From: an uncultured Burkholderiales bacterium
GTDB lineage: Bacteria > Pseudomonadota > Gammaproteobacteria > Burkholderiales > Burkholderiaceae_C
DNA length: 54,924 nucleotides
Direction of reading: 5' to 3'
NCBI GenBank assembly: GCA_903831655.1
Contig: CAIKYO010000230.1
Coordinates: forward strand, 1 to 54,924
Numbering within the stretch: position 1 is the first letter of the stretch; every line of letters begins with the position of its first letter. The position numbers and the translations under genes were made by a program. Positions 8,321-18,356 of the stretch are shown piece after piece. The notes beneath the pieces were generated by a model. That model saw only the letters and a program-made list of their open reading frames with translations. It searched no databases and was not told the DNA's origin.

Positions 8321-8350
8321 AATTTATTTTTCTCTTAAAAGGCAACCATC

Positions 8351-10453
8351 ATGGCTCGCAAGACCCCAATTGAGCGCTATCGCAACATCGGTATTTCAGC
8401 GCACATTGACGCAGGTAAAACCACAACGACAGAACGTATTTTGTTCTACACAGGTGTGAATCACAAAATTGGTGAGGTGCACGATGGTGCAGCGACCATG
8501 GACTGGATGGAACAAGAGCAAGAGCGTGGCATCACGATTACGTCTGCTGCGACAACTTGTTTTTGGAAGGGCATGGAGATGTCTTTCCCCGAGCACAGAA
8601 TCAACATCATTGATACCCCAGGACACGTTGACTTCACGATTGAAGTTGAGCGTTCAATGCGCGTTCTTGATGGCGCTTGCATGGTTTACTGTGCCGTGGG
8701 CGGCGTACAGCCACAATCAGAAACTGTTTGGAGACAGGCCAACAAGTACCGCGTTCCCCGTTTGGCGTTCGTCAACAAAATGGACAGAACGGGTGCTAAC
8801 TTTTTCAAAGTCTATGACCAAATGAGATTGCGCCTCAAAGCCAATCCCATTCCAATCGTGATTCCAATTGGTGCTGAGGAGCACTTCCAAGGCGTTGTAG
8901 ATTTGCGCAAAATGAAAGCGATCATTTGGGATGAGGCGTCACAGGGTATGAAATTTGATTACCGTGAGATTCCTGCTGAGTTGGTCGAAGACGCAAAGAA
9001 ATGGCGTGAGAACATGATGGAAGCGGCGGCAGAGGCTTCTGAAGACCTGATGAACAAATACCTTGAAGAAGGTGATTTGACAGAAGAGGAAATCACATTT
9101 GGATTGCGCACCAGAACAATCGCTGGTGAAATTCAGCCCATGTTGTGCGGTACAGCCTTCAAAAACAAGGGTGTTCAGCGTATGTTGGATGCTGTGATTG
9201 AGCTCATGCCCTCTCCCGTTGACATTCCACCTGTGACTGGACTCGATGAGAACGAGGCTCCTGTGACACGTCGTGCCGATGACAAAGAGAAGTTTTCTGC
9301 TTTGGCGTTCAAATTGATGACCGATCCATTTGTGGGTCAGTTGACCTTTGTGCGCGTTTACTCAGGTGTGCTCAACAAGGGCGACACCGTATACAACGCC
9401 ATCAAGGGTAAGAAAGAGCGCATTGGACGTATTGTTCAAATGCACGCCAATAACCGTGAAGAGGTTGAAGAGATTTGCGCGGGCGACATTGCTGCTTGCG
9501 TGGGCTTAAAAGACGTGACAACGGGTGAAACATTGTGTGATCCTGAAGCGGTCGTGACGTTGGAGCGCATGGTGTTCCCTGAGCCTGTGATTGCACAGGC
9601 TGTTGAGCCAAAAACCAAAGCTGACCAAGAAAAAATGGGTATCGCTTTGCAACGTTTGGCTGCAGAGGATCCTTCCTTCCGCGTGAAGACAGACGAAGAG
9701 TCTGGTCAAACCATCATTGCCGGTATGGGCGAGTTGCACTTGGAGATCATCGTTGACCGCATGAAGCGTGAATTCGGTGTTGAGGCCAACGTGGGTAAGC
9801 CACAAGTGGCATACCGCGAAACCATCCGCAAAACCATCGAAGACGCAGACGGCAAGTTTGTTCGTCAATCCGGTGGTAAGGGTCAATATGGACACGTTGT
9901 CTTTAAGATCGAACCCAACGAGGCAGGCAAAGGCTTTGAGTTTGTGGACGCGATCAAAGGCGGTGTGGTTCCAAGAGAATACATCCCTGCAGTTGAAAAA
10001 GGTGTCATCGAAGCATTGACCACAGGTGTGTTGGCGGGTTACCCCGTTGTTGACGTGAAAGTCACCTTGCACTTTGGTTCATACCACGATGTTGACTCTT
10101 CAGAGATGGCCTTTAAGATGGCTGCTATTTTTGGATTCAAAGAAGGTTGCCGCAAAGCAAGCCCCGTTATTTTGGAACCCATGATGGCGGTTGAAGTTGA
10201 GACTCCTGAGGACTACGCAGGTAACGTGATGGGTGATTTGTCATCACGACGCGGCATGGTTCAAGGCATGGAAGACATGGTTGGTGGCGGCAAAGCCATC
10301 AAGGCAGAAGTGCCACTGTCTGAGATGTTTGGTTACTCAACAACTTTGCGTTCTATGTCTCAAGGTCGTGCGACCTACACCATGGAATTCAAACATTACA
10401 CAGAAGCACCTAGAAACGTCGCCGAAGCCATTGTGGCAGCGCGTGCTAAGTAA
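8351..10453 (+). CDS. fusA: Elongation factor G
   Basis: EF-G is the GTPase that drives tRNA-mRNA translocation on the ribosome. The 700-residue protein has the GTPase motifs in order: P-loop AHIDAGKTT near residue 18, RGITITSAA (switch I), DTPGHVDF near 89 and NKMDR near 143. Domains II to V follow at normal length, including GMGELHLEI and [17 protein letters not shown]. The start fits the family ([15 protein letters not shown]) with AAAAGGCA upstream. It follows a structured 99-base spacer after rpsG. Confidence 0.98.
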   Translation: MARKTPIERYRNIGISAHIDAGKTTTTERILFYTGVNHKIGEVHDGAATMDWMEQEQERGITITSAATTCFWKGMEMSFPEHRINIIDTPGHVDFTIEVERSMRVLDGACMVYCAVGGVQPQSETVWRQANKYRVPRLAFVNKMDRTGANFFKVYDQMRLRLKANPIPIVIPIGAEEHFQGVVDLRKMKAIIWDEASQGMKFDYREIPAELVEDAKKWRENMMEAAAEASEDLMNKYLEEGDLTEEEITFGLRTRTIAGEIQPMLCGTAFKNKGVQRMLDAVIELMPSPVDIPPVTGLDENEAPVTRRADDKEKFSALAFKLMTDPFVGQLTFVRVYSGVLNKGDTVYNAIKGKKERIGRIVQMHANNREEVEEICAGDIAACVGLKDVTTGETLCDPEAVVTLERMVFPEPVIAQAVEPKTKADQEKMGIALQRLAAEDPSFRVKTDEESGQTIIAGMGELHLEIIVDRMKREFGVEANVGKPQVAYRETIRKTIEDADGKFVRQSGGKGQYGHVVFKIEPNEAGKGFEFVDAIKGGVVPREYIPAVEKGVIEALTTGVLAGYPVVDVKVTLHFGSYHDVDSSEMAFKMAAIFGFKEGCRKASPVILEPMMAVEVETPEDYAGNVMGDLSSRRGMVQGMEDMVGGGKAIKAEVPLSEMFGYSTTLRSMSQGRATYTMEFKHYTEAPRNVAEAIVAARAK

Positions 10454-10565
10454 GATTTAAAAGCAGTCTGCGATACCACGCCGTTGTGTGCCCGTGCTCA
10501 ACGATCCAGCAGTGATATGCAAACTTAAAACCAACACACGGGTATGTTCTTTAGGATGAATAAAA

Positions 10566-11756
10566 ATGGCAAAAGGTAAATTCGAACGGACCAAGCCTCA
10601 CGTGAACGTGGGCACAATTGGCCACGTTGACCACGGCAAGACAACGCTCACAGCGGCGATCACAACGGTTTTATCCATCAAATTTGGTGGTGAAGCCAAG
10701 GCGTACGACCAAATTGATGCGGCTCCTGAAGAAAAGGCGCGTGGTATCACGATCAACACAGCGCACGTTGAGTATGAGACTGAGAACCGTCACTATGCTC
10801 ACGTGGATTGTCCTGGACACGCCGATTATGTGAAGAACATGATCACGGGTGCTGCACAGATGGATGGCGCCATTTTGGTGTGTTCAGCTGCTGACGGCCC
10901 CATGCCCCAAACACGCGAGCACATTTTGTTGGCTCGCCAAGTGGGTGTGCCTTACATCATCGTGTTTTTGAACAAATGCGACATGGTTGATGATGCTGAG
11001 TTGTTGGAACTCGTTGAGATGGAAGTGCGTGAATTGCTCTCCAAGTACGATTTCCCTGGAGACGACACACCGATCATCAAGGGTTCAGCCAAACTCGCCT
11101 TGGAAGGCGACAAGGGGGAGCTGGGCGAGCAAGCCATTTTCAAATTGGCCGAAGCATTGGATACCTACATTCCTACACCTGAGCGTGCCATTGACGGCGC
11201 GTTCTTGATGCCTGTTGAAGACGTGTTCTCGATCTCTGGTCGTGGAACGGTGGTGACAGGCCGTGTGGAGCGCGGTATTGTGAAGGTCGGAGAAGAGATC
11301 GAGATCGTTGGTATCAAGGACACTTTGAAGACGACTTGTACAGGCGTTGAGATGTTTAGAAAACTGCTTGACCAAGGTCAAGCGGGTGACAACGTGGGTA
11401 TTTTGTTGCGCGGCACCAAGCGTGAAGAGGTTGAGCGCGGTCAAGTGCTCTGTAAGCCTGGTTCAATCAAGCCCCACACCCACTTCACAGCTGAGGTGTA
11501 CGTGCTCTCCAAGGACGAAGGTGGCCGTCACACGCCATTCTTTAACAACTACAGACCACAGTTCTACTTCAGAACGACAGACGTGACAGGCGCGATCGAG
11601 TTGCCAGAAGGCAAAGAGATGGTGATGCCTGGAGACAACGTGTCGATCACTGTGAAGTTGATCCACCCGATTGCGATGGAAGAGGGCTTGCGTTTTGCGA
11701 TCCGTGAGGGTGGCAAGACTGTGGGCGCGGGTGTCGTTGCAAAGATCATGGAGTAA
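10566..11756 (+). CDS. tuf: Elongation factor Tu
   Basis: EF-Tu delivers aminoacyl-tRNA to the ribosome as a GTP complex. The 396-residue protein is full length with P-loop [10 protein letters not shown] near residue 19, [17 protein letters not shown] near 81 and NKCDM near 136. The two beta-barrel domains are complete, ending [13 protein letters not shown] second tuf copy is common in this group but lies outside the window if present. It is separated from fusA by 112 bases and from rpsJ by only three. Confidence 0.98.
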   Translation: MAKGKFERTKPHVNVGTIGHVDHGKTTLTAAITTVLSIKFGGEAKAYDQIDAAPEEKARGITINTAHVEYETENRHYAHVDCPGHADYVKNMITGAAQMDGAILVCSAADGPMPQTREHILLARQVGVPYIIVFLNKCDMVDDAELLELVEMEVRELLSKYDFPGDDTPIIKGSAKLALEGDKGELGEQAIFKLAEALDTYIPTPERAIDGAFLMPVEDVFSISGRGTVVTGRVERGIVKVGEEIEIVGIKDTLKTTCTGVEMFRKLLDQGQAGDNVGILLRGTKREEVERGQVLCKPGSIKPHTHFTAEVYVLSKDEGGRHTPFFNNYRPQFYFRTTDVTGAIELPEGKEMVMPGDNVSITVKLIHPIAMEEGLRFAIREGGKTVGAGVVAKIME

Positions 11757-11759
11757 GCC

Positions 11760-12074
11760 ATGTCAGCAAAACAAAAAATTCGCATTCGTCTCAAAGCTTT
11801 CGATTACAAATTGATCGATCAATCTGCCGCTGAAATTGTGGACACCGCTAAAAGAACCGGTGCCATTGTGAAGGGTCCCGTTCCATTGCCAACACGCATG
11901 AAGCGTTTTGACATTTTGCGCTCACCTCACGTGAACAAGTCCAGCCGCGATCAATTTGAAATTCGCACACACCAACGTTTGATGGACATCGTTGACCCCA
12001 CTGACAAAACAGTGGACGCATTGATGAAACTAGACTTGCCAGCTGGCGTTGACGTCGAAATCAAGTTGCAATAA
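11760..12074 (+). CDS. rpsJ: 30S ribosomal protein S10
   Basis: S10 is a small-subunit head protein that also joins transcription antitermination complexes (as NusE). The 104-residue sequence is typical ([19 protein letters not shown] to DVEIKLQ). It starts three bases after tuf, so it belongs to the tail of the str transcript; a strong promoter and hairpin separate it from rplC. It therefore appears to be expressed with EF-Tu and not only with the S10 genes that follow. Confidence 0.98.
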   Translation: MSAKQKIRIRLKAFDYKLIDQSAAEIVDTAKRTGAIVKGPVPLPTRMKRFDILRSPHVNKSSRDQFEIRTHQRLMDIVDPTDKTVDALMKLDLPAGVDVEIKLQ

Positions 12075-12081
12075 AAACACA

Positions 12082-12115
12082 CCTTGACCGCCCACTGAAA
12101 GGCGGGTGGTCAAGG
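12082..12115 (+). terminator. Strong hairpin after rpsJ (partial terminator or attenuator)
   Basis: CCTTGACC (12082-12089) pairs with GGTCAAGG (12108-12115), and the enclosed segment has a second possible stem (CCGCC with GGCGG). No T-run follows directly, so it is not a classical intrinsic terminator; it may pause or limit transcription between the str and S10 parts. Confidence 0.45.
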
Positions 12116-12130
12116 ATGGGCAATTAGAGG

Positions 12131-12160
12131 TTGCTTTTTAAAAACAAAAAGCGCTATAAT
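12131..12160 (+). promoter_or_regulatory. Promoter for rplC and the S10 genes
   Basis: TTGCTT (12131-12136) and a perfect TATAAT (12155-12160) are 18 bases apart. Transcription would start near 12167 and give a leader of about 90 bases before rplC. The leader can fold near its end (CACAG...CTGTG around 12220-12238). This makes rplC to rpsQ an independently transcribed unit. Confidence 0.65.
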
Positions 12161-12260
12161 CTCAGGCTCTGACAAAAGTTAGAGAAATTATCAACCGTCT
12201 CTCACATAAAAAACACAGTTGCCAATTGAAGTGGCTGTGGTGGGGGTTTAGGAGAAAAAA

Positions 12261-12932
12261 ATGAGTCAAAGCACCCGTCTGGGTTTGCTTGGACGCAAGG
12301 TGGGCATGATGCGCCTATTCACCGACGAAGGCGACGCAGTGCCTGTCACGGTGGTGGATGTATCCAACAACCGAGTGTCACAAGTTAAAACCCAAGAAAA
12401 TGATGGTTACGTAGCCCTTCAAGTCACTTTTGGTGAAAAGAAGGCGTCTAGAGTCACCAAGCCAGTTGCTGGTCACCTTGCCAAGGCAGGCGTGCAAGCA
12501 GGCGAGATTATTCAAGAATTCCGAGTCACACCTGACACCGCCGCGAAATACGCTCCTGGCGCAAACGTCGTTGTGACTGACGTATTCTCTGTGGGCCAAA
12601 AAGTGGACGTGCAGGGCACCTCCATTGGTAAGGGTTTTGCTGGCACGATCAAGCGCCACAACTTCCACTCACAAAGAGCGTCACACGGTAACAGCCGTTC
12701 ACACAATGTTCCTGGCTCCATTTCAATGGCGCAAGATCCTGGTCGCGTGTTTCCTGGTAAACGCATGTCAGGACACATGGGTGACGAGACTGTGACCACA
12801 CAAAACTTACATGTGATTCGCATTGATGAAGCAAGACAATTGCTTCTCATCAAAGGCGCGATCCCAGGTTCCGCTGGTGGCTTTGTCACAGTGCGACCTG
12901 CTGTCAAAACCATTGATAAAGGAGCGAACTGA
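12261..12932 (+). CDS. rplC: 50S ribosomal protein L3
   Basis: L3 is an early-assembling large-subunit protein that reaches toward the peptidyl transferase centre. The 223-residue protein has the typical [13 protein letters not shown] start, the [15 protein letters not shown] region and the [14 protein letters not shown] and [14 protein letters not shown] loops. Its Q residue methylated in E. coli lies in the MAQDPGRV segment. GGAG is upstream of the ATG. Its TGA overlaps the rplD start by one base (TGATG). Confidence 0.98.
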   Translation: MSQSTRLGLLGRKVGMMRLFTDEGDAVPVTVVDVSNNRVSQVKTQENDGYVALQVTFGEKKASRVTKPVAGHLAKAGVQAGEIIQEFRVTPDTAAKYAPGANVVVTDVFSVGQKVDVQGTSIGKGFAGTIKRHNFHSQRASHGNSRSHNVPGSISMAQDPGRVFPGKRMSGHMGDETVTTQNLHVIRIDEARQLLLIKGAIPGSAGGFVTVRPAVKTIDKGAN

Positions 12933-13552
12933 TGCAGCTCGAACTCCTAAATGATCAAGGTCAAGCGGCTTCAAAATATGATGCCCCTGAGACTGTATTT
13001 GGTCGTGAATACAACGAAGACTTGGTGCACCAAATTGTGGTGGCTTACCAAGCGAATGCACGTCAAGGTACTCGCGCTCAAAAAGACAGAGAGCAAGTTC
13101 ACCACTCAACCAAAAAGCCTTTTAAACAAAAAGGTACTGGTCGTGCACGTGCTGGTATGACTTCATCTCCCATTTGGCGTGGAGGTGGTCGTACCTTCCC
13201 TAACATGCCCAATGAGAATTTCACACAAAAAATCAACAAGAAGATGTACCGTGCTGGCATGGCTTCAATCTTCTCGCAGTTGGCCCGTGAAGGTCGTTTG
13301 GCTGTGGTTGATACCTTGACCGTTGAAGCTCCCAAAACAAAGCTTTTGGCTGCCAAATTCAAGGCGATGAATCTTCATTCAGTATTGGTCATCTCTGACC
13401 AAGTGGATGACAACTTGTACTTGGCTTCACGCAACTTGCCCAATGTGTTGGTGGTTGAGCCTCGTTATGCAGATCCATTGTCATTGGTTCATTACAAAAA
13501 GGTTTTGGTGACCAAGGCCGCCATTGACCAGTTGAAGGAGATGTTCGCATGA
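12932..13552 (+). CDS. rplD: 50S ribosomal protein L4
   Basis: L4 is a large-subunit protein lining the exit tunnel; in E. coli it also represses the S10 operon. The 206-residue protein has the conserved [14 protein letters not shown] and [13 protein letters not shown] tunnel loop, then FAREGRL-like ([11 protein letters not shown]). Start and stop both overlap the neighbouring genes (TGATG with rplC, ATGA with rplW), indicating translational coupling. Whether L4 acts on the 90-base leader upstream of rplC here cannot be told by eye. Confidence 0.98.
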   Translation: MQLELLNDQGQAASKYDAPETVFGREYNEDLVHQIVVAYQANARQGTRAQKDREQVHHSTKKPFKQKGTGRARAGMTSSPIWRGGGRTFPNMPNENFTQKINKKMYRAGMASIFSQLAREGRLAVVDTLTVEAPKTKLLAAKFKAMNLHSVLVISDQVDDNLYLASRNLPNVLVVEPRYADPLSLVHYKKVLVTKAAIDQLKEMFA

Positions 13553-13863
13553 ACGCACATAAATTTGACGAAGGTCGATTGATGCAAGTTCTCGTGGCTC
13601 CCATCGTGTCTGAGAAGGCAACAATGGTCTCCGAAAAAAGCAACGCAGTCACTTTCAAAGTATTGCAAGACGCGACCAAGCCTGAAATCAAGGCTGCTGT
13701 TGAACTGATGTTCAAGGTCAGCGTTAAAGGGGTTTCTGTGGTGAATACCAAGGGCAAAACCAAGCGTTTTGGCCGTTCAATTGGCCGCAGAGACCATGTC
13801 AGAAAAGCTTACGTGACGCTCATGCCTGGTCAAGAGCTGAACCTTTCTGGGGAGGTCGCTTAA
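13549..13863 (+). CDS. rplW: 50S ribosomal protein L23
   Basis: L23 sits at the tunnel exit and forms a docking site for trigger factor and SRP. The 104-residue sequence includes [19 protein letters not shown] and [24 protein letters not shown], both characteristic. It overlaps rplD by four bases (ATGA) and is two bases from rplB. The protein opens with about ten residues ([10 protein letters not shown]) before the conserved part, a length seen in relatives. Confidence 0.97.
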   Translation: MNAHKFDEGRLMQVLVAPIVSEKATMVSEKSNAVTFKVLQDATKPEIKAAVELMFKVSVKGVSVVNTKGKTKRFGRSIGRRDHVRKAYVTLMPGQELNLSGEVA

Positions 13864-13865
13864 TC

Positions 13866-14690
13866 ATGGCAGTCATTAAAATGAAACCCACATCACCAGG
13901 CCAACGTGGCGTGGTGAAGGTGACACGTGACCATTTGCACAAAGGCGAAGGTTATGCTCCTTTGTTGGAACCACAGTTCCAAAAAGCAGGTCGCAACAAC
14001 AACGGTCACATCACCACCCGCCACAAAGGCGGTGGACACAAGCATCACTACCGCGTGGTGGACTTCAAGCGCAACAAGGACGGCATTCCAGCCAAAGTTG
14101 AGCGCATTGAGTACGATCCCAACCGCACGGCACATATCGCTTTGATTTGCTATGCAGATGGCGAGCGCCGCTACATCATCGCTCCTCGCGGTTTAGAAGT
14201 GGGCGCAGCGATCATGAGTGGATCAGAAGCGCCTATTCGTGCAGGTAACACACTGCCCATTCGCAACATTCCAGTGGGTTCAACCATTCACTGTATCGAA
14301 TTGCAAATTGGCAAGGGCGCACAAATTGCGCGTTCTGCAGGAACATCAGCTACGCTTTTGGCTCGTGAAGGTACCTACGCTCAGGTTCGCATGCGCTCTG
14401 GTGAGGTTCGCAAGATTCACATCGAGTGTCGCGCAACGATTGGCGAAGTTGCCAACGAAGAGCACAGCCTTCGTCAACTGGGTAAAGCGGGTGTCAAGCG
14501 TTGGATGGGTATTCGCCCAACCGTTCGCGGTGTTGCCATGAACCCAATTGATCACCCCCATGGTGGTGGTGAAGGTCGTACCGGCGAAGGCCGTGTACCT
14601 GTCGATCCTTGGGGCAACATGACCAAGGGTTATCGCACCCGTAACAATAAGCGCACACAGGTCATGATTGTGTCGCGTCGCAAGAAGTAA
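13866..14690 (+). CDS. rplB: 50S ribosomal protein L2
   Basis: L2 is needed for subunit association and peptidyl transferase activity. The 274-residue protein has the conserved [21 protein letters not shown] region, the [12 protein letters not shown] segment and the [18 protein letters not shown] loop with the His that corresponds to the functionally important one in E. coli. It begins two bases after rplW. Length is normal. Confidence 0.98.
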   Translation: MAVIKMKPTSPGQRGVVKVTRDHLHKGEGYAPLLEPQFQKAGRNNNGHITTRHKGGGHKHHYRVVDFKRNKDGIPAKVERIEYDPNRTAHIALICYADGERRYIIAPRGLEVGAAIMSGSEAPIRAGNTLPIRNIPVGSTIHCIELQIGKGAQIARSAGTSATLLAREGTYAQVRMRSGEVRKIHIECRATIGEVANEEHSLRQLGKAGVKRWMGIRPTVRGVAMNPIDHPHGGGEGRTGEGRVPVDPWGNMTKGYRTRNNKRTQVMIVSRRKK

Positions 14691-14700
14691 GGGGTAGCAA

Positions 14701-14979
14701 ATGACACGCTCACTAAAAAAAGGACCCTTTGTTGATCATCATTTGATGAACAAAGTGGAGAAGGCCGTCGCCATTAAAGACAAAAAACCAATCAAGACAT
14801 GGTCACGTCGCTCAATGATTCTTCCAGAATTCATTGGGTTGACCATTGCTGTTCACAACGGCAAGCAACATGTTCCCGTTTACATCACGGACCAAATGGT
14901 CGGGCACAAACTTGGCGAATTCGCCTTGACCCGCACATTCAAAGGTCACCCAGCGGACAAGAAAGTCCAAAAGAAATAA
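14701..14979 (+). CDS. rpsS: 30S ribosomal protein S19
   Basis: S19 is a head protein of the small subunit in contact with the A-site finger. The 92-residue sequence is standard: [45 protein letters not shown] and [16 protein letters not shown] lies shortly before the ATG. It continues the S10 operon, ten bases after rplB. Confidence 0.98.
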   Translation: MTRSLKKGPFVDHHLMNKVEKAVAIKDKKPIKTWSRRSMILPEFIGLTIAVHNGKQHVPVYITDQMVGHKLGEFALTRTFKGHPADKKVQKK

Positions 14980-14989
14980 GGAGAGACAT

Positions 14990-15319
14990 ATGGAAACACG
15001 TGCAGTCCTCCGCGGCGTTCGTTTGTCAGTCGACAAAGGTCGCTTGGTTGCTGATTTGATCCGTGGTAAAAAAGTGGATCAAGCCCTAAATATTCTGACA
15101 TTTACGCAAAAGAAAGCTGCTGGTATTGTTAAAAAAGTACTAGAGTCCGCCATTGCCAATGCAGAACACAATGATGGAGCAGACATTGATGAACTCAAGG
15201 TCAAAACCATCTACGTTGAGCAAGGTGCAACGCTCAAGCGCTTTACAGCCCGCGCCAAAGGCCGTGGTAATCGAATTAGTAAACCCACGTGCCATGTGTA
15301 CGTGACGGTGGGCAACTGA
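14990..15319 (+). CDS. rplV: 50S ribosomal protein L22
   Basis: L22 lines the nascent-peptide tunnel with its long hairpin, where macrolide-resistance changes can occur. The 109-residue protein reads [41 protein letters not shown] and [24 protein letters not shown], all typical. A strong AGGAGAG lies just before the ATG. No unusual change is visible in the tunnel hairpin. Confidence 0.98.
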   Translation: METRAVLRGVRLSVDKGRLVADLIRGKKVDQALNILTFTQKKAAGIVKKVLESAIANAEHNDGADIDELKVKTIYVEQGATLKRFTARAKGRGNRISKPTCHVYVTVGN

Positions 15320-15331
15320 AAGGCCTAAGAA

Positions 15332-16219
15332 ATGGGACAAAAAATCCATCCAACCGGTTTCCGTTTATCGGTTAGTCGCAATTGGGCAAGTCGTTGGTAC
15401 GCTAGCAACAAAGAGTTTGCTGGCATGCTGGCGGAAGACATTCAAGTGCGTGAGTACTTGAAGGCCAAGTTGAAAAATGCAGCTGTTTCACGCGTTTTGA
15501 TTGAAAGACCCGCGAAAAATGCCCGCATCACCATTTTTTCCGCACGACCTGGTGTCGTGATTGGTAAAAAAGGCGAGGACATTGAGAACTTGAAAAAAGA
15601 GTTGTCAACTCGTTTGGGCGTGCCCGTTGCAGTCAATATCGAAGAAGTGCGCAAGCCTGAAATCGATGCTCAATTGATTGCTGACAGCATCACTCAACAG
15701 CTTGAAAAGCGCATCATGTTCCGTCGTGCCATGAAGCGTGCCATGCAAAACGCCATGCGTTTGGGCGCTCAAGGTATCAAGATCATGTCCTCAGGTCGTT
15801 TGAACGGCATTGAGATTGCTCGTACAGAATGGTATCGCGAAGGTCGTGTGCCACTTCACACATTGCGCGCAGACATTGATTACGGAACTTCTGAAGCCAA
15901 GACCACCTATGGTGTGATTGGTGTGAAAGTTTGGGTCTACAAGGGTGATACATTGGGTCGCAACGACTTGCCAGTGGCACCTGAGGCCAAAGTTGAAGAT
16001 GACAAGCGTCCACGTGGCCCTCGTCGTGATAACCGTCCCCAAGGTGATCGTGCAGGCAAGCCCTCAGCACGCCGCACTGGCGGGACCAATGCCGCACCTG
16101 TGGATGGAAGCGATAAACCTGCTGAAGCCACAGATGCCCCTAAAACCACCGTCAAGCGCGTGAGAAAAGTCACCGCGCCCGCCTCCACTGGCACGGTTGC
16201 GGACGGTCAAGGAGAATAA
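15332..16219 (+). CDS. rpsC: 30S ribosomal protein S3 with long basic C-terminal tail
   Basis: S3 forms part of the mRNA entry site. Residues 1-215 or so are the conserved protein: [12 protein letters not shown], a KH domain with [17 protein letters not shown], and [24 protein letters not shown]. The protein is 295 residues, against 233 in E. coli; the extra C-terminal ~70 residues are rich in Arg, Pro, Ala and Thr ([17 protein letters not shown]). Such tails are known in Burkholderiales, especially Comamonadaceae, and are the best taxonomic hint in the window. The tail is probably disordered. Confidence 0.98.
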   Translation: MGQKIHPTGFRLSVSRNWASRWYASNKEFAGMLAEDIQVREYLKAKLKNAAVSRVLIERPAKNARITIFSARPGVVIGKKGEDIENLKKELSTRLGVPVAVNIEEVRKPEIDAQLIADSITQQLEKRIMFRRAMKRAMQNAMRLGAQGIKIMSSGRLNGIEIARTEWYREGRVPLHTLRADIDYGTSEAKTTYGVIGVKVWVYKGDTLGRNDLPVAPEAKVEDDKRPRGPRRDNRPQGDRAGKPSARRTGGTNAAPVDGSDKPAEATDAPKTTVKRVRKVTAPASTGTVADGQGE

Positions 16220-16221
16220 GC

Positions 16222-16638
16222 ATGCTGCAACCAGCACGCCGTAAATATCGCAAAGAACAAAAAGGCCGTAACACCGGTATTGCAACTCGTGGAAACTCAG
16301 TTGCATTCGGTGACTTCGGTTTAAAGTCGACTGATCGTGGACGCTTAACGGCGCGTCAAATCGAATCAGCACGACGCGCCATTTCCCGTCACGTCAAACG
16401 TGGTGGTCGCATTTGGATTCGTGTATTTCCCGACAAGCCCATTTCTCAAAAGCCTGCAGAGGTTCGTATGGGTAATGGTAAAGGAAATCCAGAGTACTAC
16501 GTGGCCGAGATTCAGCCAGGCAAAGTTCTCTATGAAATCGTTGGTGTTCCTGAGGAATTGGCTCGTGAAGCATTTCGTCTGGCTGCTGCCAAGTTGCCTT
16601 TGCGCACCACCTTTGTGACCCGCATGTTGGGTCAATGA
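16222..16638 (+). CDS. rplP: 50S ribosomal protein L16
   Basis: L16 helps position tRNA in the A site. The 138-residue protein has [16 protein letters not shown] at the start, [23 protein letters not shown] in the middle and [18 protein letters not shown] at the end; length is normal. It begins two bases after rpsC, with AAGGAG overlapping the end of rpsC. Confidence 0.98.
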   Translation: MLQPARRKYRKEQKGRNTGIATRGNSVAFGDFGLKSTDRGRLTARQIESARRAISRHVKRGGRIWIRVFPDKPISQKPAEVRMGNGKGNPEYYVAEIQPGKVLYEIVGVPEELAREAFRLAAAKLPLRTTFVTRMLGQ

Positions 16639-16654
16639 TCAGGAGAAACAGCCA

Positions 16655-16849
16655 ATGAAAACTGCTGAATTACGTGAAAAAGACATCCCTGCTTTAGAAG
16701 CAGAGGTCAAAGCTTTGCAAAAAGCACATTTTGGATTGCGCATGCAAAAGGCAACCCAAAACTTGAACAACACAGCTCAGTTGCGTCAAACCAGACGCAG
16801 CGTTGCTCGTGCTAAAACCATTCTTGCTCAAAAGCAAGTCACTAAATAA
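16655..16849 (+). CDS. rpmC: 50S ribosomal protein L29
   Basis: L29 is a small helical protein near the tunnel exit next to L23. The 64-residue sequence (MKTAELREKDIPALEAEV, HFGLRMQKATQNLNNTAQLRQTRRSVARAKTIL) matches the family. AGGAG lies upstream. It sits between rplP and rpsQ as usual. Confidence 0.97.
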   Translation: MKTAELREKDIPALEAEVKALQKAHFGLRMQKATQNLNNTAQLRQTRRSVARAKTILAQKQVTK

Positions 16850-16861
16850 GGAGAGAGCATC

Positions 16862-17131
16862 ATGACAGAAGCTAAAAAATCTCTCAAGCGCACCTTGATC
16901 GGTAAAGTGGTGAGCGACAAGCGAGCTAAAACGGTGACGGTTTTGGTTGAGCGTCGTGTTAAGCATGCTTTGTACGGCAAAATTGTCGGCAAATCAAGCA
17001 AGTACCACGCGCACGACGAAAAAGGTGAATTTCATTTGGGTGACACCATCGAGATCACTGAGAGTCGTCCCATCTCTAAAACTAAAAACTGGGTTGCAAC
17101 CCGTTTGGTAGAGAAAGCGATCACAGCTTAA
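16862..17131 (+). CDS. rpsQ: 30S ribosomal protein S17
   Basis: S17 binds 16S rRNA early in small-subunit assembly. The 89-residue protein has [32 protein letters not shown] and [18 protein letters not shown], all typical. AAGGAGAG precedes the ATG. It is the last gene of this S10 operon; the usual next gene, rplN, is not here, and a terminator follows within about 35 bases. Confidence 0.97.
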   Translation: MTEAKKSLKRTLIGKVVSDKRAKTVTVLVERRVKHALYGKIVGKSSKYHAHDEKGEFHLGDTIEITESRPISKTKNWVATRLVEKAITA

Positions 17132-17164
17132 AAACCTTTCATTTTGAAATGTTTGTTTGTTTCA

Positions 17165-17194
17165 AAACGGCCCCTTCGAGGGCCGTTTGTTATT
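17165..17194 (+). terminator. Terminator of the S10 operon
   Basis: AAACGGCCC (17165-17173) pairs with GGGCCGTTT (17180-17188) around a six-base loop, a perfect nine-base-pair GC-rich stem followed by a short T-containing tail (GTTATT). It lies 33 bases after the rpsQ stop and marks the end of the ribosomal gene run. Confidence 0.8.
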
Positions 17195-17244
17195 ATCGGG
17201 ACTGAAAACGTTATTGACCCGTCCATTCATGAAGGAGTATTGAG

Positions 17245-17754
17245 ATGATCAAAGTCGGAGACAAGTTGCCCCACGCCGCATTGAGCGAATTCATTGAAGT
17301 GGAGACCCAAGGTTGCGCCTTGGGACCCAATCCAGTGGATCCAGTGAAGGCCAGTGAGAACAAGACCATCGCTTTGTTTGCCGTTCCCGGAGCCTTTACC
17401 CCCACTTGCTCAGCCAAGCACGTGCCGGGCTACATTGCGCACCACGATGCATTGAAAGCGGCTGGTGTGGACGAGATTTGGTGTTTGAGTGTGAACGACC
17501 CCTTCGTGATGGGTGCTTGGTCAAAGGATCAAAAAGCACATGGCAAAGTTCGATTCATCGCCGATGGGAGCGCTGAATTTGCCAAGGCCACAGGTCTCAC
17601 CTTGGACCTAACCGCGCGTGGTCTGGGCTTGAGGAGCAACCGTTATTCGATGTTGGTTAAAAACGGCGTGGTTCAAAGCCTAAATGTTGAAGGCCCTGGT
17701 GAGTTTTTGGTGAGCGACGCTGAGACCTTGTTAAAACAGGCCACCTCACATTGA
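17245..17754 (+). CDS. Peroxiredoxin (Prx5 family)
   Basis: A thiol peroxidase that reduces H2O2 and organic peroxides in the cytoplasm. The 169-residue protein has the Prx5 active site FAVPGAFTPTCSAKHVPGY with peroxidatic Cys55, plus the conserved NDPFVMGAW and GLGLRSNRYSMLV segments. Two other cysteines (in TQGCALG and IWCLSV) could act as resolving residues; which, if any, is not clear. AAGGAG sits eight bases before the ATG. It follows the ribosomal terminator and looks like a single-gene unit. Confidence 0.93.
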   Translation: MIKVGDKLPHAALSEFIEVETQGCALGPNPVDPVKASENKTIALFAVPGAFTPTCSAKHVPGYIAHHDALKAAGVDEIWCLSVNDPFVMGAWSKDQKAHGKVRFIADGSAEFAKATGLTLDLTARGLGLRSNRYSMLVKNGVVQSLNVEGPGEFLVSDAETLLKQATSH

Positions 17755-17802
17755 GAGCCCTCCCTCCAGGAGGTGTGGTTCTTGGGGGGTCAAGGGAGAG
17801 TT

Positions 17803-18315
17803 TCAGCGCAACTCCAGCATGAGCAAGTGGCTTTGGCTGGGGTGGGTGTGAGAGAGGGGAGGGATTTCTTCAAATCCAAATTTTGAGTAAATGCTGCGCA
17901 AACTCTCTGATTCCCACAAAGGGTTGAAGATCAAATGGCTGTGCTCGAGCTCTTGAGCCCAGAGCACAGCTTGCTCGATGAGTTGATGTCCAAAGCCTTG
18001 TCTGCGAAAGTGGGGTTTGACATACAAACACTGCATTTCACAAGCATTGGAATAGCTGTCATTTTGCAACTCCGTGAGTGCCACGCAACCCACACTCTCC
18101 TGGCCAAACTGAGCCAGCGCAAAGCGGTGATGGGGCAAAATGAAACCCTGTAATTGATCAAAGAAAAAACCAGCATCTGGCTTAGCTCTGTGCACTTGGG
18201 TGTCTTGGAAAAGATGGGCCTCGGCAAAGAGCCAAAACTCGCCCAAGAGCTCTATGGCTGAATCAAGGTGGGCGCCTGGGGCGCCATCGATGGGAACGAT
18301 CGAAGGGTCTGACAT
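17803..18315 (-). CDS. GNAT-family N-acetyltransferase
   Basis: A 170-residue acetyl-CoA-dependent acetyltransferase, substrate unknown. The acetyl-CoA-binding motif A is CLYVKPHFRRQGFGHQLIE (the RRxGxG loop), followed by LRSIYSKFGFEE, the usual motif B. No good ribosome binding site precedes the ATG. It converges with the peroxiredoxin gene and is 41 bases downstream of the cytochrome b561 gene on the same strand, so the two may share a transcript. Confidence 0.88.
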   Translation of the reverse strand: MSDPSIVPIDGAPGAHLDSAIELLGEFWLFAEAHLFQDTQVHRAKPDAGFFFDQLQGFILPHHRFALAQFGQESVGCVALTELQNDSYSNACEMQCLYVKPHFRRQGFGHQLIEQAVLWAQELEHSHLIFNPLWESESLRSIYSKFGFEEIPPLSHTHPSQSHLLMLELR

Positions 18316-18356
18316 GAGAGAGAAAAGAGGTTCAGTAAAGAGGTCTCAAGTGTTCT

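Noticed and set aside
17755-17802. CCTCC/GGAGG repeat after the peroxiredoxin gene as a terminator
   Set aside because: Short stem and no T-run; not strong enough to list.
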